NCBI GenBank assembly: GCA_024280195.1
Contig: JAJRQP010000284.1
Coordinates: 1 to 7,285, forward strand
DNA: 7,285 nt
Direction of reading: 5' to 3'
From: Bacteroidota bacterium
GTDB lineage: Bacteria > Bacteroidota > Bacteroidia > Flavobacteriales_D > Crocinitomicaceae
Positions within the stretch are counted from its first letter, which is position 1, and every line of letters begins with the position of its first letter. This document shows positions 1 through 6,016 of the stretch, piece by piece. The notes below the pieces were generated by a model. It was not told where the DNA came from. It did no database searches and worked only from the letters and a program-made list of their open reading frames with translations. Made by a program: the position numbers and the translations under genes.

Positions 1-631
1 CATCGTTAAACTCACATTCTACTGTTTGAAAAGAGACAACTTCTCCTTCTTCATTTCGAGCGACTATTACCGACAATTCTTTATCGAAAGGAATTATTTC
101 TTCAATAAGACTTGGTTCACTAAATAGAGAGTTTAAATCTTCGGCAGATTTTACAATTTTCACACCTTGACCATCGTACCCTCCCGTTCTCAGTTTTTGT
201 ACAAAAGGCAGTTTCTCTTCTAGATTGGATTCATTTTTTCCATTCACTAAAAAGAAAGGTGAGGTTGGAATATCATTCTCTACATAAAATTGTTTTTGCA
301 ATCCTTTGTCTTTTATAATTTCCAAAACTCGAGGTTGAGGATATACAATCACCCCTTGTTTTTCTAACTCAAAAAGGGCTTCTACATTTACGTTCTCAAT
401 TTCTATGGTTAACACATCCATGTTTTTTCCAAAAGCCATCACATCGTCGTAGTTCTGAATATCTCCTTTTGTAAAAGGACACGCAAGCGAAGCACTTGGA
501 GCATTATGGTCGTTTTCAAGAATATGAACGGCAATGTTATAATTGACTGCTTCTTGAATGAACATTCTTCCGAGCTGACCTCCTCCGAGGATGCCTAAAC
601 GTAGGTCTTTGCCAAAGAGATTTTTTTTCAT
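1..631 (-). CDS. purK: N5-carboxyaminoimidazole ribonucleotide synthase PurK (5' part; cut at left edge)
   Basis: Read from 631 down to the window edge this gives an uninterrupted 210-residue N-terminal portion; the C-terminal half lies outside. PurK is the ATP-grasp enzyme that turns aminoimidazole ribonucleotide, bicarbonate and ATP into N5-CAIR in de novo purine synthesis. Visible hallmarks: the N-terminal nucleotide-fold motif GGGQLGRMF (residues 16-24), TIEIENV (75-81), a matching PurK block, the ATP-grasp lysine K146 followed by LRTGGYDGQG (147-156), and the segment FDKELSVIVAR further on. ATG 631 is chosen because it begins just before the first beta strand (LRLGILGGG) and sits 5 bases after a perfect TAnnTTTG element. 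It is transcribed divergently from the HPRT-Adk gene, so two purine genes share one control region. The partner purE may lie beyond the left edge (inference from common gene order). Confidence 0.95.
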   Translation of the reverse strand, partial: MKKNLFGKDLRLGILGGGQLGRMFIQEAVNYNIAVHILENDHNAPSASLACPFTKGDIQNYDDVMAFGKNMDVLTIEIENVNVEALFELEKQGVIVYPQPRVLEIIKDKGLQKQFYVENDIPTSPFFLVNGKNESNLEEKLPFVQKLRTGGYDGQGVKIVKSAEDLNSLFSEPSLIEEIIPFDKELSVIVARNEEGEVVSFQTVECEFND

Positions 632-636
632 GCCCT

Positions 637-644
637 CAAAGATA
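637..644 (-). promoter_or_regulatory. Bacteroidota-type -7 element for purK
   Basis: On the minus strand the sequence is TATCTTTG, an exact match to the Bacteroidota -7 consensus TAnnTTTG. It ends only 5 bases before the purK ATG, so the transcript would be leaderless or nearly so. No clear TTG or TTTG -33 element is seen at 17-23 bases upstream, which lowers certainty. In the opposite direction, toward the HPRT-Adk gene, only an imperfect match (TACTTTTA, 709-716) is visible. Confidence 0.5.
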
Positions 645-738
645 AACCGTTTTTGTATTCTATTGATGATTGTCTATAAATAATGTCACTTTTTTCTTCA
701 GAAAGTAGTACTTTTACCATTCAAAATTGACGGAAAGA

Positions 739-1890
739 ATGATTCAAGTTCTAGATAAAACATTCGAGACATTTATAACTCGAGAAGAATTAGCCAAAGA
801 GGTTAAGTCACTTGCTACGCAACTAAATGAAGATTACAAGAACGAAGAGGTCGTTTTTATAGCTGTTCTCAACGGCTCATTTATGTTTGCTTCTGATTTG
901 ATGAAAGAAGTTGATTTGGTATCAGAAATCACCTTTATCAAGATGAGTTCTTATCACGGAACAGAATCTACGGGTCGTGTTGATGAATTAATTGGCTTGA
1001 ACAATGACTTATCAGGAAAACATGTTGTCATTGTGGAAGACATCATCGATTCAGGTTTAACGATGAATAAAATCATTTCTTTATTAGAAATGGAAGATCC
1101 AAAATCGGTAAAAATTTGTTCATTACTATATAAGCCGGAAGCCTTTAAAGGTGAGCACAAACCTGACTACATCGGGTTCTCAATACCAAATGCGTTTGTA
1201 GTTGGTTATGGATTAGATTACGATGAGAAAGGAAGAAACTTAGATGCGATTTATCAAATTAGAGAAGAGGGAGGAACAGCCTTCGATAAAGCAGAATTAG
1301 AAAATAAAGATAAGATGTTAAATGTAGTTTTATTTGGGCCTCCTGGTGCTGGAAAAGGAACGCAATCACAAAGATTGGTAGAGAAATATGGATTGATACA
1401 TCTTTCTACCGGTGATATTTTTAGAAAGAACATTAAAGGAGAAACAAAACTTGGGGTTTTAGCAAAGAGTTATATGGATAAAGGGCAACTTGTTCCAGAT
1501 GAGGTGACAATCAACTTGTTAAAATCCGAAGTATTGAAACATGAGAACCCAAAAGGATTTATTTTTGATGGTTTTCCAAGAACAAATACACAAGCAGAAG
1601 CATTGGATGAGTTTTTAGCAGGAATTGATTCTTCTATCGCTCAAATGATTTCTCTAGATGTAGAAGAAGGAGAGTTGAAAAAACGATTAGCTAATCGTGC
1701 GAAAGAAAGTGGACGAGTGGACGATGCAAATCCTGAGGTAATACAAAAAAGAATTAATGTTTATCGTGCTGAAACAGCGCCGGTAAAAGAATTCTATGCC
1801 TCACAAAATAAATGGATGAAAATTGATGGACTAGGTTCTATCGAAGACATTACTAATCGATTGTTTAAAGCGATTGATTCTCTTAAATAG
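739..1890 (+). CDS. adk: Hypoxanthine phosphoribosyltransferase - adenylate kinase fusion
   Basis: A single 383-residue frame joins two complete enzymes. Residues 1-178 are a purine phosphoribosyltransferase: LNGS loop (44-47), SSYHG flexible loop (70-74), PRPP-binding VEDIIDSGLT (99-108, with E100, D101 and general base D104), and FVVGYGLDYDEKGRNL near the end. It would convert hypoxanthine or guanine plus PRPP to IMP or GMP. After a charged linker (179-192), residues 193-383 form a full short-type adenylate kinase: P-loop GPPGAGKGT (200-208), AMP-site STGDIFR (223-229), FDGFPRT (276-282), R316/R320, and a short LID with R326 and R338 but no zinc-finger insert. It interconverts ATP+AMP and 2 ADP in the cytosol. 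A TTG at 727 would add four residues; ATG 739 is preferred because the usual MIxVxDKxF beginning follows it directly. The HPRT base-contact lysine is alanine here (A152). Similar fusions exist in other Flavobacteriia as far as I recall. Confidence 0.95.
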   Translation: MIQVLDKTFETFITREELAKEVKSLATQLNEDYKNEEVVFIAVLNGSFMFASDLMKEVDLVSEITFIKMSSYHGTESTGRVDELIGLNNDLSGKHVVIVEDIIDSGLTMNKIISLLEMEDPKSVKICSLLYKPEAFKGEHKPDYIGFSIPNAFVVGYGLDYDEKGRNLDAIYQIREEGGTAFDKAELENKDKMLNVVLFGPPGAGKGTQSQRLVEKYGLIHLSTGDIFRKNIKGETKLGVLAKSYMDKGQLVPDEVTINLLKSEVLKHENPKGFIFDGFPRTNTQAEALDEFLAGIDSSIAQMISLDVEEGELKKRLANRAKESGRVDDANPEVIQKRINVYRAETAPVKEFYASQNKWMKIDGLGSIEDITNRLFKAIDSLK

Positions 1891-1891
1891 A

Positions 1892-1938
1892 TTAGTTTAG
1901 TCACGGGTTGACTTAAAGTCACCCCGTGACTAAACTTA
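1892..1938. repeat. Strong nested inverted repeat between the HPRT-Adk gene and obg
   Basis: The 14-base arm AGTTTAGTCACGGG (1894-1907) pairs perfectly with 1923-1936. After one T/C mismatch (1908/1922) a further 5 pairs form, TGACT (1909-1913) with AGTCA (1917-1921), around a 3-base loop. One more pair (1892/1938) is possible below a mismatch. The hairpin begins just after the HPRT-Adk stop and ends 17 bases before the obg ATG. Neither strand has a run of T after the stem, so it is not a textbook intrinsic terminator. It could be an atypical or partial terminator, an mRNA processing or stability element, or a protein-binding dyad. The pairing is seen directly; the role is inference. Confidence 0.7.
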
Positions 1939-1953
1939 AAAAATTCCAACCCT

Positions 1954-2949
1954 ATGGCTTCTAATAACTTTGTAGATTACGTAAAAATTCACACAACTTC
2001 TGGTCAAGGAGGTGGAGGTTCAGCCCATTTTCGTAGAGAAAAATACATTCCCAAAGGTGGGCCTGATGGTGGAGATGGAGGCCGTGGTGGACACGTTATT
2101 CTTAGAGGAAATAAGCAATTATGGACACTCTTACATCTAAAATTTAAGAAACATATCAAAGCTGGTCATGGAGGTTACGGTTCTTCTGCATTGAAAACAG
2201 GAGCACAAGGTAAAGATGAATACATCGATGTCCCTTTAGGAACAATTGTTCGAGATCCTGACACACACGAATTTCTTTTTGAAATAACCGATGATGGCGA
2301 AGAAAAAATCATTGAAAAAGGTGGACGAGGAGGTTTAGGTAATGACCATTTTAAATCATCAACAAATCAAACTCCTCGTTTTGCGCAACCTGGAGAGGAT
2401 GGTGGAGAAGGGTGGAAAATACTCGAATTAAAAGTTTTAGCAGATGTTGGATTGGTTGGCTTCCCGAATGCAGGGAAAAGCACATTGTTGTCAGTTGTTT
2501 CTGCGGCAAAACCAGAGATTGCTAACTATCCTTTTACGACAATCAAACCCAATTTAGGAATTGTAAAATATAGAGATCATCGCTCATATATCATGGCAGA
2601 TATACCTGGCATCATAGAAGACGCACACAAAGGCAAAGGGTTAGGTTTGCGTTTTTTACGTCACATTGAGCGTAATTCTTTGCTGTTATTTATGATCCCT
2701 GCGGATAGTGATGACATCAAGAAAGAATATGCTGTGTTACTCAATGAATTGAATTTGTACAACCCAGAATTGATGCACAAAGATAAGTTGCTAGCAATTT
2801 CAAAATCAGATATGCTCGACGACGAATTAACGGAAGAAATAAAAAAAGACTTGCCAGAAGGTATTGAAACTCGATTTATTTCTTCGGTTGCACAACAAGG
2901 GATTGTAGAACTCAATGACTTGATTTGGAAAACATTGAACGATGATTGA
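1954..2949 (+). CDS. obg: Obg-family GTPase (ribosome-associated, short form)
   Basis: This 331-residue protein has the two-part Obg layout. Residues 1-158 form the glycine-rich Obg fold (GQGGGGS, GGPDGGDGGRGG, GGRGGLGN); the remainder is a GTPase domain. G motifs: G1 GFPNAGKST (169-177), G2 around NYPFTT (191-196), G3 DIPG (216-219), G4 SKSD (283-286) and G5 SSVA (310-313). The usual NKxD of G4 is SKSD, a change I recall as common in Bacteroidota Obg. The protein stops right after the G domain and lacks the C-terminal OCT domain of longer Obg proteins. Obg proteins bind the large ribosomal subunit and link its assembly to guanine nucleotide levels, including ppGpp (family knowledge). Its end overlaps the next gene by 8 bases. 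No TAnnTTTG element is seen in the 63-base upstream gap, so it is probably read through from the HPRT-Adk gene. Confidence 0.96.
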   Translation: MASNNFVDYVKIHTTSGQGGGGSAHFRREKYIPKGGPDGGDGGRGGHVILRGNKQLWTLLHLKFKKHIKAGHGGYGSSALKTGAQGKDEYIDVPLGTIVRDPDTHEFLFEITDDGEEKIIEKGGRGGLGNDHFKSSTNQTPRFAQPGEDGGEGWKILELKVLADVGLVGFPNAGKSTLLSVVSAAKPEIANYPFTTIKPNLGIVKYRDHRSYIMADIPGIIEDAHKGKGLGLRFLRHIERNSLLLFMIPADSDDIKKEYAVLLNELNLYNPELMHKDKLLAISKSDMLDDELTEEIKKDLPEGIETRFISSVAQQGIVELNDLIWKTLNDD

Positions 2950-3538
2950 TTTTTTAGAATCACTCGATCATTCGATGATTCTTGCCGTTAATGGTTGGAA
3001 TTCCCCATTCTGGGATGAGGTGATGTGGGTTGTTTCTGGAAAACTAACATGGATTCCATTCTACCTTTTACTGTTCTATTTGTTCTACAAAAAAGGGGGG
3101 CTTAAACGGGCCGGTTTCTTTTTAATTTGTACCATTATTGCTGTTGCAGTAGCTGATTTTTCTTCTGTTCACTTATTCAAAGAAGTGTTTTTACGTTACC
3201 GACCTTCGCATAATTTATTATTGACAGACCAATTACATTTTCATCAATACGATGATGGTAATTTCTATAAGGGAGGAACTTATGGCTTTGTTTCTTCTCA
3301 TGCGGCTAATTTTTTTGCTGTTTGTACATTTGCTTTTTTAGCACTTAGAAAATATTACCCTCGGATATTTCCGTTTTTGTTGTTTGTAGCAGCTCTAATT
3401 GCTTACAGCAGAATGTACTTAGGAGTTCACTACTTTAGTGATGTCTTTGCAGGGGGAATACTAGGTGTTGTTTCTGCATTATTCTCCTATCGTTTTGTAT
3501 TTTTGAAGCTAGTTGCGAGAATAAAAGAGACAAAATGA
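2942..3538 (+). CDS. PAP2-family membrane phosphatase
   Basis: A 198-residue integral membrane protein with the complete three-part PAP2 signature: K80-x6-R87-P88 (KEVFLRYRP), SSH (118-120, the PSGH motif with V-S in place of P-S) and S156-R157-x5-H163-x3-D167 (SRMYLGVHYFSD). H120 and H163 are the expected catalytic histidines, with D167 supporting H163. Hydrophobic segments lie at about 30-49, 56-78, 122-137, 142-160 and 168-190, which places the active site at the membrane surface. Family members remove phosphate from lipid phosphates such as undecaprenyl diphosphate, phosphatidic acid or phosphatidylglycerol phosphate; the substrate cannot be chosen from sequence. The charged segment between motifs 1 and 2 (about 89-113) is a periplasmic-type loop. 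ATG 2942 lies inside the last codons of obg and the reading frame shifts, so translation is probably coupled. There is a 4-base ATGA overlap with crcB. Confidence 0.92.
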   Translation: MIDFLESLDHSMILAVNGWNSPFWDEVMWVVSGKLTWIPFYLLLFYLFYKKGGLKRAGFFLICTIIAVAVADFSSVHLFKEVFLRYRPSHNLLLTDQLHFHQYDDGNFYKGGTYGFVSSHAANFFAVCTFAFLALRKYYPRIFPFLLFVAALIAYSRMYLGVHYFSDVFAGGILGVVSALFSYRFVFLKLVARIKETK

Positions 3539-3894
3539 CGTACCTATATATATTTATCGGAGGAGGTTTAGGGAGCTTAGCAAGATACCTAACAAGCAAA
3601 GGAGCGTCAGCATTGTTTACAACCAACTTCCCTTTGGGCACTTTCATTTCCAATATTCTTGCCTGCGTTATTTTAGCTTTGCTAGTTGTTTTTGTGAGCA
3701 ATAAGCAAGATGAATTTTCTTGGTTACAACCTTTGCTAATTGTTGGTTTTTGTGGAGGGTATAGCACGTTTAGTACGTTTAGTAATGAAACGGTTACCTT
3801 ATTGAATGAAGGGTATTGGGGAATTGCTATCGCAAATATTGTTATTTCAATTGTTGTGGGTGTCGGTTTGATTTGGATGTTGAGAAGAGGGTAG
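3535..3894 (+). CDS. crcB: Fluoride ion channel CrcB/Fluc
   Basis: A 119-residue, four-helix membrane protein of normal length for a single-gene, dual-topology Fluc channel that works as an antiparallel homodimer and lets fluoride leave the cytoplasm. Seen in the sequence: the N-terminal GGGLGSLARY (9-18), the helix 2 segment PLGTFISNILAC (33-44) with the pore asparagine N40, and GFCGGYSTFSTFSNE (71-85), which holds the helix break around G74-G75 (the site of the structural sodium ion in the family) and the two pore phenylalanines F79 and F82. A final helix occupies about 95-116. The start codon is part of an ATGA overlap with the PAP2 gene. No fluoride riboswitch is recognised upstream, and there is almost no room for one, so expression probably follows the obg operon. 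The next gene converges on it, with 13 bases between the stop codons and no visible terminator hairpin. Confidence 0.95.
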   Translation: MTYLYIFIGGGLGSLARYLTSKGASALFTTNFPLGTFISNILACVILALLVVFVSNKQDEFSWLQPLLIVGFCGGYSTFSTFSNETVTLLNEGYWGIAIANIVISIVVGVGLIWMLRRG

Positions 3895-3907
3895 GAGCTT
3901 TAATTAT

Positions 3908-4360
3908 TCATCTCCATTTCTTTAACTCCCAATTTTGTTCTAATCGCTCTTTGATTAGAGTGTCATTAGAGACACCGTGAGGAGACAAGAGTAAATGTTT
4001 TCTTTTCAGTTTAGGTATTAATTTACGTTCTAAAGTATCTCGGTGTACTATATGCCAACCAAAATGCTTTCCTTGAACATTATGAGGGGACCTGGTCCAA
4101 TATTCAATTTTGTAATTTTTTGGGAGTTCGTAGCATCCTATAAATTCAACTATTTTTCTTCGGTGTGCTATATTTAAAGGGAAGCCACAACACCACTTTT
4201 GATCTTTATCAATTTCTGATTGCTTAATTTCTGTAGAATCCTTAATTATATTAAGAACACGGATATACTCAACCCCCATGCTGTCTACTTCTATAAATTG
4301 AAAAAACCCAAAACCGATTTTAGTTTGGATACTAAAAACCTGTCCTTTAATTAATTTCAT
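3908..4360 (-). CDS. Small soluble protein, Imm26-like (possible orphan immunity protein)
   Basis: A 150-residue protein with no signal peptide or membrane segment. I do not recognise it firmly. It begins KGQVFSIQTKIGFGFFQFIE, like the opening beta-hairpin of Imm26-type immunity proteins, where a GDVFxIPL start is followed by a short strand. A middle block (WCCGFPLNIAHRRKIVEFIG) leads to YELP, then a GWHIV segment, and the end is LSPHGVSNDTLIKERLEQNW; related hypothetical proteins share this ending as I recall. Imm26 proteins are predicted to protect against toxins of contact-dependent or polymorphic systems, but no toxin gene lies nearby, so that role is unproven. It follows the acyltransferase by 12 bases on the same strand, and TAGGAA at the acyltransferase stop is a plausible weak ribosome binding site, so the two are probably co-transcribed. 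That the frame is a real gene is more certain than the family. Confidence 0.75.
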   Translation of the reverse strand: MKLIKGQVFSIQTKIGFGFFQFIEVDSMGVEYIRVLNIIKDSTEIKQSEIDKDQKWCCGFPLNIAHRRKIVEFIGCYELPKNYKIEYWTRSPHNVQGKHFGWHIVHRDTLERKLIPKLKRKHLLLSPHGVSNDTLIKERLEQNWELKKWR

Positions 4361-4372
4361 ACTTTTAATTTC

Positions 4373-5707
4373 CTATTCAAACCCATTCTCTAAAAAAGCA
4401 CTCACTTCTTTCTCCACCTTGCCTCTTTCTTCTATCAATTCAGATAAATCTAATTCATTCACTCTTCCCTTTTCTTTGTATCGTTTCAAAGTTGTTAACC
4501 AGTCATAAAAAATAGGAGCTGTAATTCCAATTACCACAAAAAAGTACAACCAATACCACCATCCACTAATCCCTAAATCGAGGACGTTATAGAGAATGGC
4601 AAGTAAAGCCATGTTAGAGAATGCGATGAGAATCACCCCTAAAAACATTTTAACAGAGCTCCAAAAAACAGGACGTTTCATTGTTTTTTCTGTAAATTTT
4701 TTCACCCATAAATATTGCCATCCTGCGTGTATTGCTCCAATGAATGCAAGTGGTGCAAGGAATATTAAATAGAGAATTTCTTTAGACCTACTTCCGCTTG
4801 GATCCTCTTTTTTCCAGAAAAGCAGCTCTTCAGATACATTTTTCTCTTCTAAAGAAGCATTGTATTCTTCAAGTGATGTTTTTAATGCAAGCAATTGTTC
4901 TTGGTTTCTTGCATCATCGTTTAGCCACGTTGCTAGAGATTTAGAATATTTCCAACGATTTACTAATGAAATACTCCTATCGAAATTGCGTAAATTCATT
5001 CCTTTTCTAGTGATTTTTAGAATGTTTTCATGCATAGGTGCCAGTTCTAACTTTCGGTTATCAGTTAGTTGTTCTCGCATTAACACCTCGATTCTTCGCG
5101 TTAAATCTGTGATAATTTTCGCAGGATTATCTTCGTATTCTGATCGATAGTCATTCAAGCATATTTTATCAGAATAAGAAATCAATAAATCACTCCGCAT
5201 TTCTTTTGGGTCAGAATAATTGACACCAACTGCACAGATGTAAACTTTCTTCTTCCAATTCATTTTTTCCATTGCAATGAATCCAATTTTTACCGCACCT
5301 TTTTTCACTGGTTTTAATCGTCTAATAAAAGTATCGTCGGTAAAACCTTCTCCAAAAATCAATAGATTCCTACCAAAAGAGAGAATTCTAGCACAGGTGT
5401 CAAAAACAGCTTCATTTTTTTTGGTGGCATCTTTTCCATCTAATTGTCGATAAATAGGAAGCATCTGAGCGGCCCATAAAAACGGCTTACTAAATGTAGT
5501 AAAAACATCAGAACGAGTCATAAAAAAAACAGAAGGGCGGTTAAACCCTGCAACAATCAGCGGATCCATAAAAGAAGATGCGTGATTACTAACGTAGATC
5601 GTTCTGCCAAATAATTGCTTGGGAGAATTCACCATCTTCCTTCGTGTATAATAAATACTCAATGGATAAACCAGAAATAACTTCATTAAAAAATAGATAA
5701 TTCTCAT
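4373..5707 (-). CDS. PlsC-type glycerolipid acyltransferase with C-terminal membrane domain
   Basis: This 444-residue protein has an N-terminal hydrophobic anchor (about 1-20) followed by a lysophospholipid acyltransferase domain to about residue 220. Catalytic block I is NHASSFMDP (41-49), with H42 and D48 separated by five residues, as in the Gpt2/Sct1-like branch, rather than the usual HX4D. Block II is PIYR (84-87). Block III is FGEG (118-121), where the usual FPEG has glycine for proline. A charged, partly coiled-coil region (about 225-305) leads to three hydrophobic helices (about 312-334, 354-376, 383-403) and a charged tail. Family members transfer an acyl group from acyl-CoA or acyl-ACP to glycerol-3-phosphate or lysophosphatidic acid at the inner membrane; the exact acceptor is not decided by sequence. 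About 200 residues beyond the acyltransferase domain are unusual next to typical PlsC (about 240 residues). A TAnnTTTG promoter lies just upstream. Confidence 0.88.
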   Translation of the reverse strand: MRIIYFLMKLFLVYPLSIYYTRRKMVNSPKQLFGRTIYVSNHASSFMDPLIVAGFNRPSVFFMTRSDVFTTFSKPFLWAAQMLPIYRQLDGKDATKKNEAVFDTCARILSFGRNLLIFGEGFTDDTFIRRLKPVKKGAVKIGFIAMEKMNWKKKVYICAVGVNYSDPKEMRSDLLISYSDKICLNDYRSEYEDNPAKIITDLTRRIEVLMREQLTDNRKLELAPMHENILKITRKGMNLRNFDRSISLVNRWKYSKSLATWLNDDARNQEQLLALKTSLEEYNASLEEKNVSEELLFWKKEDPSGSRSKEILYLIFLAPLAFIGAIHAGWQYLWVKKFTEKTMKRPVFWSSVKMFLGVILIAFSNMALLAILYNVLDLGISGWWYWLYFFVVIGITAPIFYDWLTTLKRYKEKGRVNELDLSELIEERGKVEKEVSAFLENGFE

Positions 5708-5728
5708 GCTTCAATTTTCTTTAGTGAG

Positions 5729-5736
5729 CAAAGATA
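5729..5736 (-). promoter_or_regulatory. Bacteroidota-type -7 element for the acyltransferase unit
   Basis: The minus strand reads TATCTTTG followed by C, an exact TAnnTTTG match ending 21 bases before the acyltransferase ATG (5707). This gives a short leader of roughly 10-17 bases. A T-rich stretch (TTTT at 5755-5758) about 19 bases further upstream is a weak stand-in for the TTTG -33 element. It would drive both the acyltransferase and the small gene after it. Confidence 0.5.
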
Positions 5737-5933
5737 ATAAAAAGAGAATGGAGTAAAAGTTAAGAATAGAAAGCTGTCAGGGCAAACTCATACTTTTATA
5801 TGTGTGTATTTTGCCACAAATGCAGGAATAAGTTGTTTAAAAAGCAGTAATATGATTGAATTAATAGAGAGCGTCTATAAATTCTCAAAAAACACCTTCT
5901 TTTTTTCAAAATTCTTCCATATTACAAGAGAAG

Positions 5934-5948
5934 ATTCGTGCATTCGTG
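5934..5948. repeat. Tandem ATTCGTG pair
   Basis: The 7-base word ATTCGTG occurs at 5934-5940 and again at 5942-5948, one base apart, followed by a run of T. I recall similar ATTCGTG-nATTCGTGG strings in intergenic DNA of other Bacteroidota, but I cannot confirm this here. Confidence 0.5.
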
Positions 5949-5984
5949 GTTTTTTTAACAAAGTGTGAGTTTTTCCTCAAAAAG

Positions 5985-6016
5985 CAGTCCAGTACTCCAA
6001 CAATCTAATGCTCCAA
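5985..6016. repeat. Degenerate 8-base tandem repeat upstream of ddl
   Basis: Four consecutive 8-base units share the pattern nnnTCyAr. The second (TACTCCAA, 5993-6000) and fourth (TGCTCCAA, 6009-6016) are closest to each other; the first and third differ at one or two of the shared bases. The array lies more than 100 bases upstream of the ddl ATG and in no gene. Confidence 0.5.

Noticed and set aside
727..738. TTG start adding MTER to the HPRT-Adk protein
   Set aside because: The ATG at 739 gives the usual HPRT beginning, and no ribosome binding site supports the TTG.
1315..1890. Separate adenylate kinase gene starting at the internal ATG
   Set aside because: The frame is continuous with HPRT, with no stop or clear ribosome binding site between them. 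It is kept only as a possible internal start within the fusion.
2661..2963. Open frame on the minus strand inside obg
   Set aside because: It lies wholly opposite a strongly conserved GTPase gene and has no recognisable motif. Similar antisense frames at 954-1160, 3435-3767 and 4860-5150 (plus strand) were dismissed for the same reason.
3895..3907. Bidirectional terminator between crcB and the Imm26-like gene
   Set aside because: The gap is 13 bases with no inverted repeat.
5781..5815. Inverted repeat GGCAAA ... TTTGCC as a terminator or riboswitch
   Set aside because: There are only six continuous pairs with a loop of over 20 bases; it lies upstream of both divergent genes and has no further conserved structure.
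5934..6016. CRISPR-like array
   Set aside because: The repeats are 7-8 bases long and contiguous, without spacers of regular length or any cas gene nearby.
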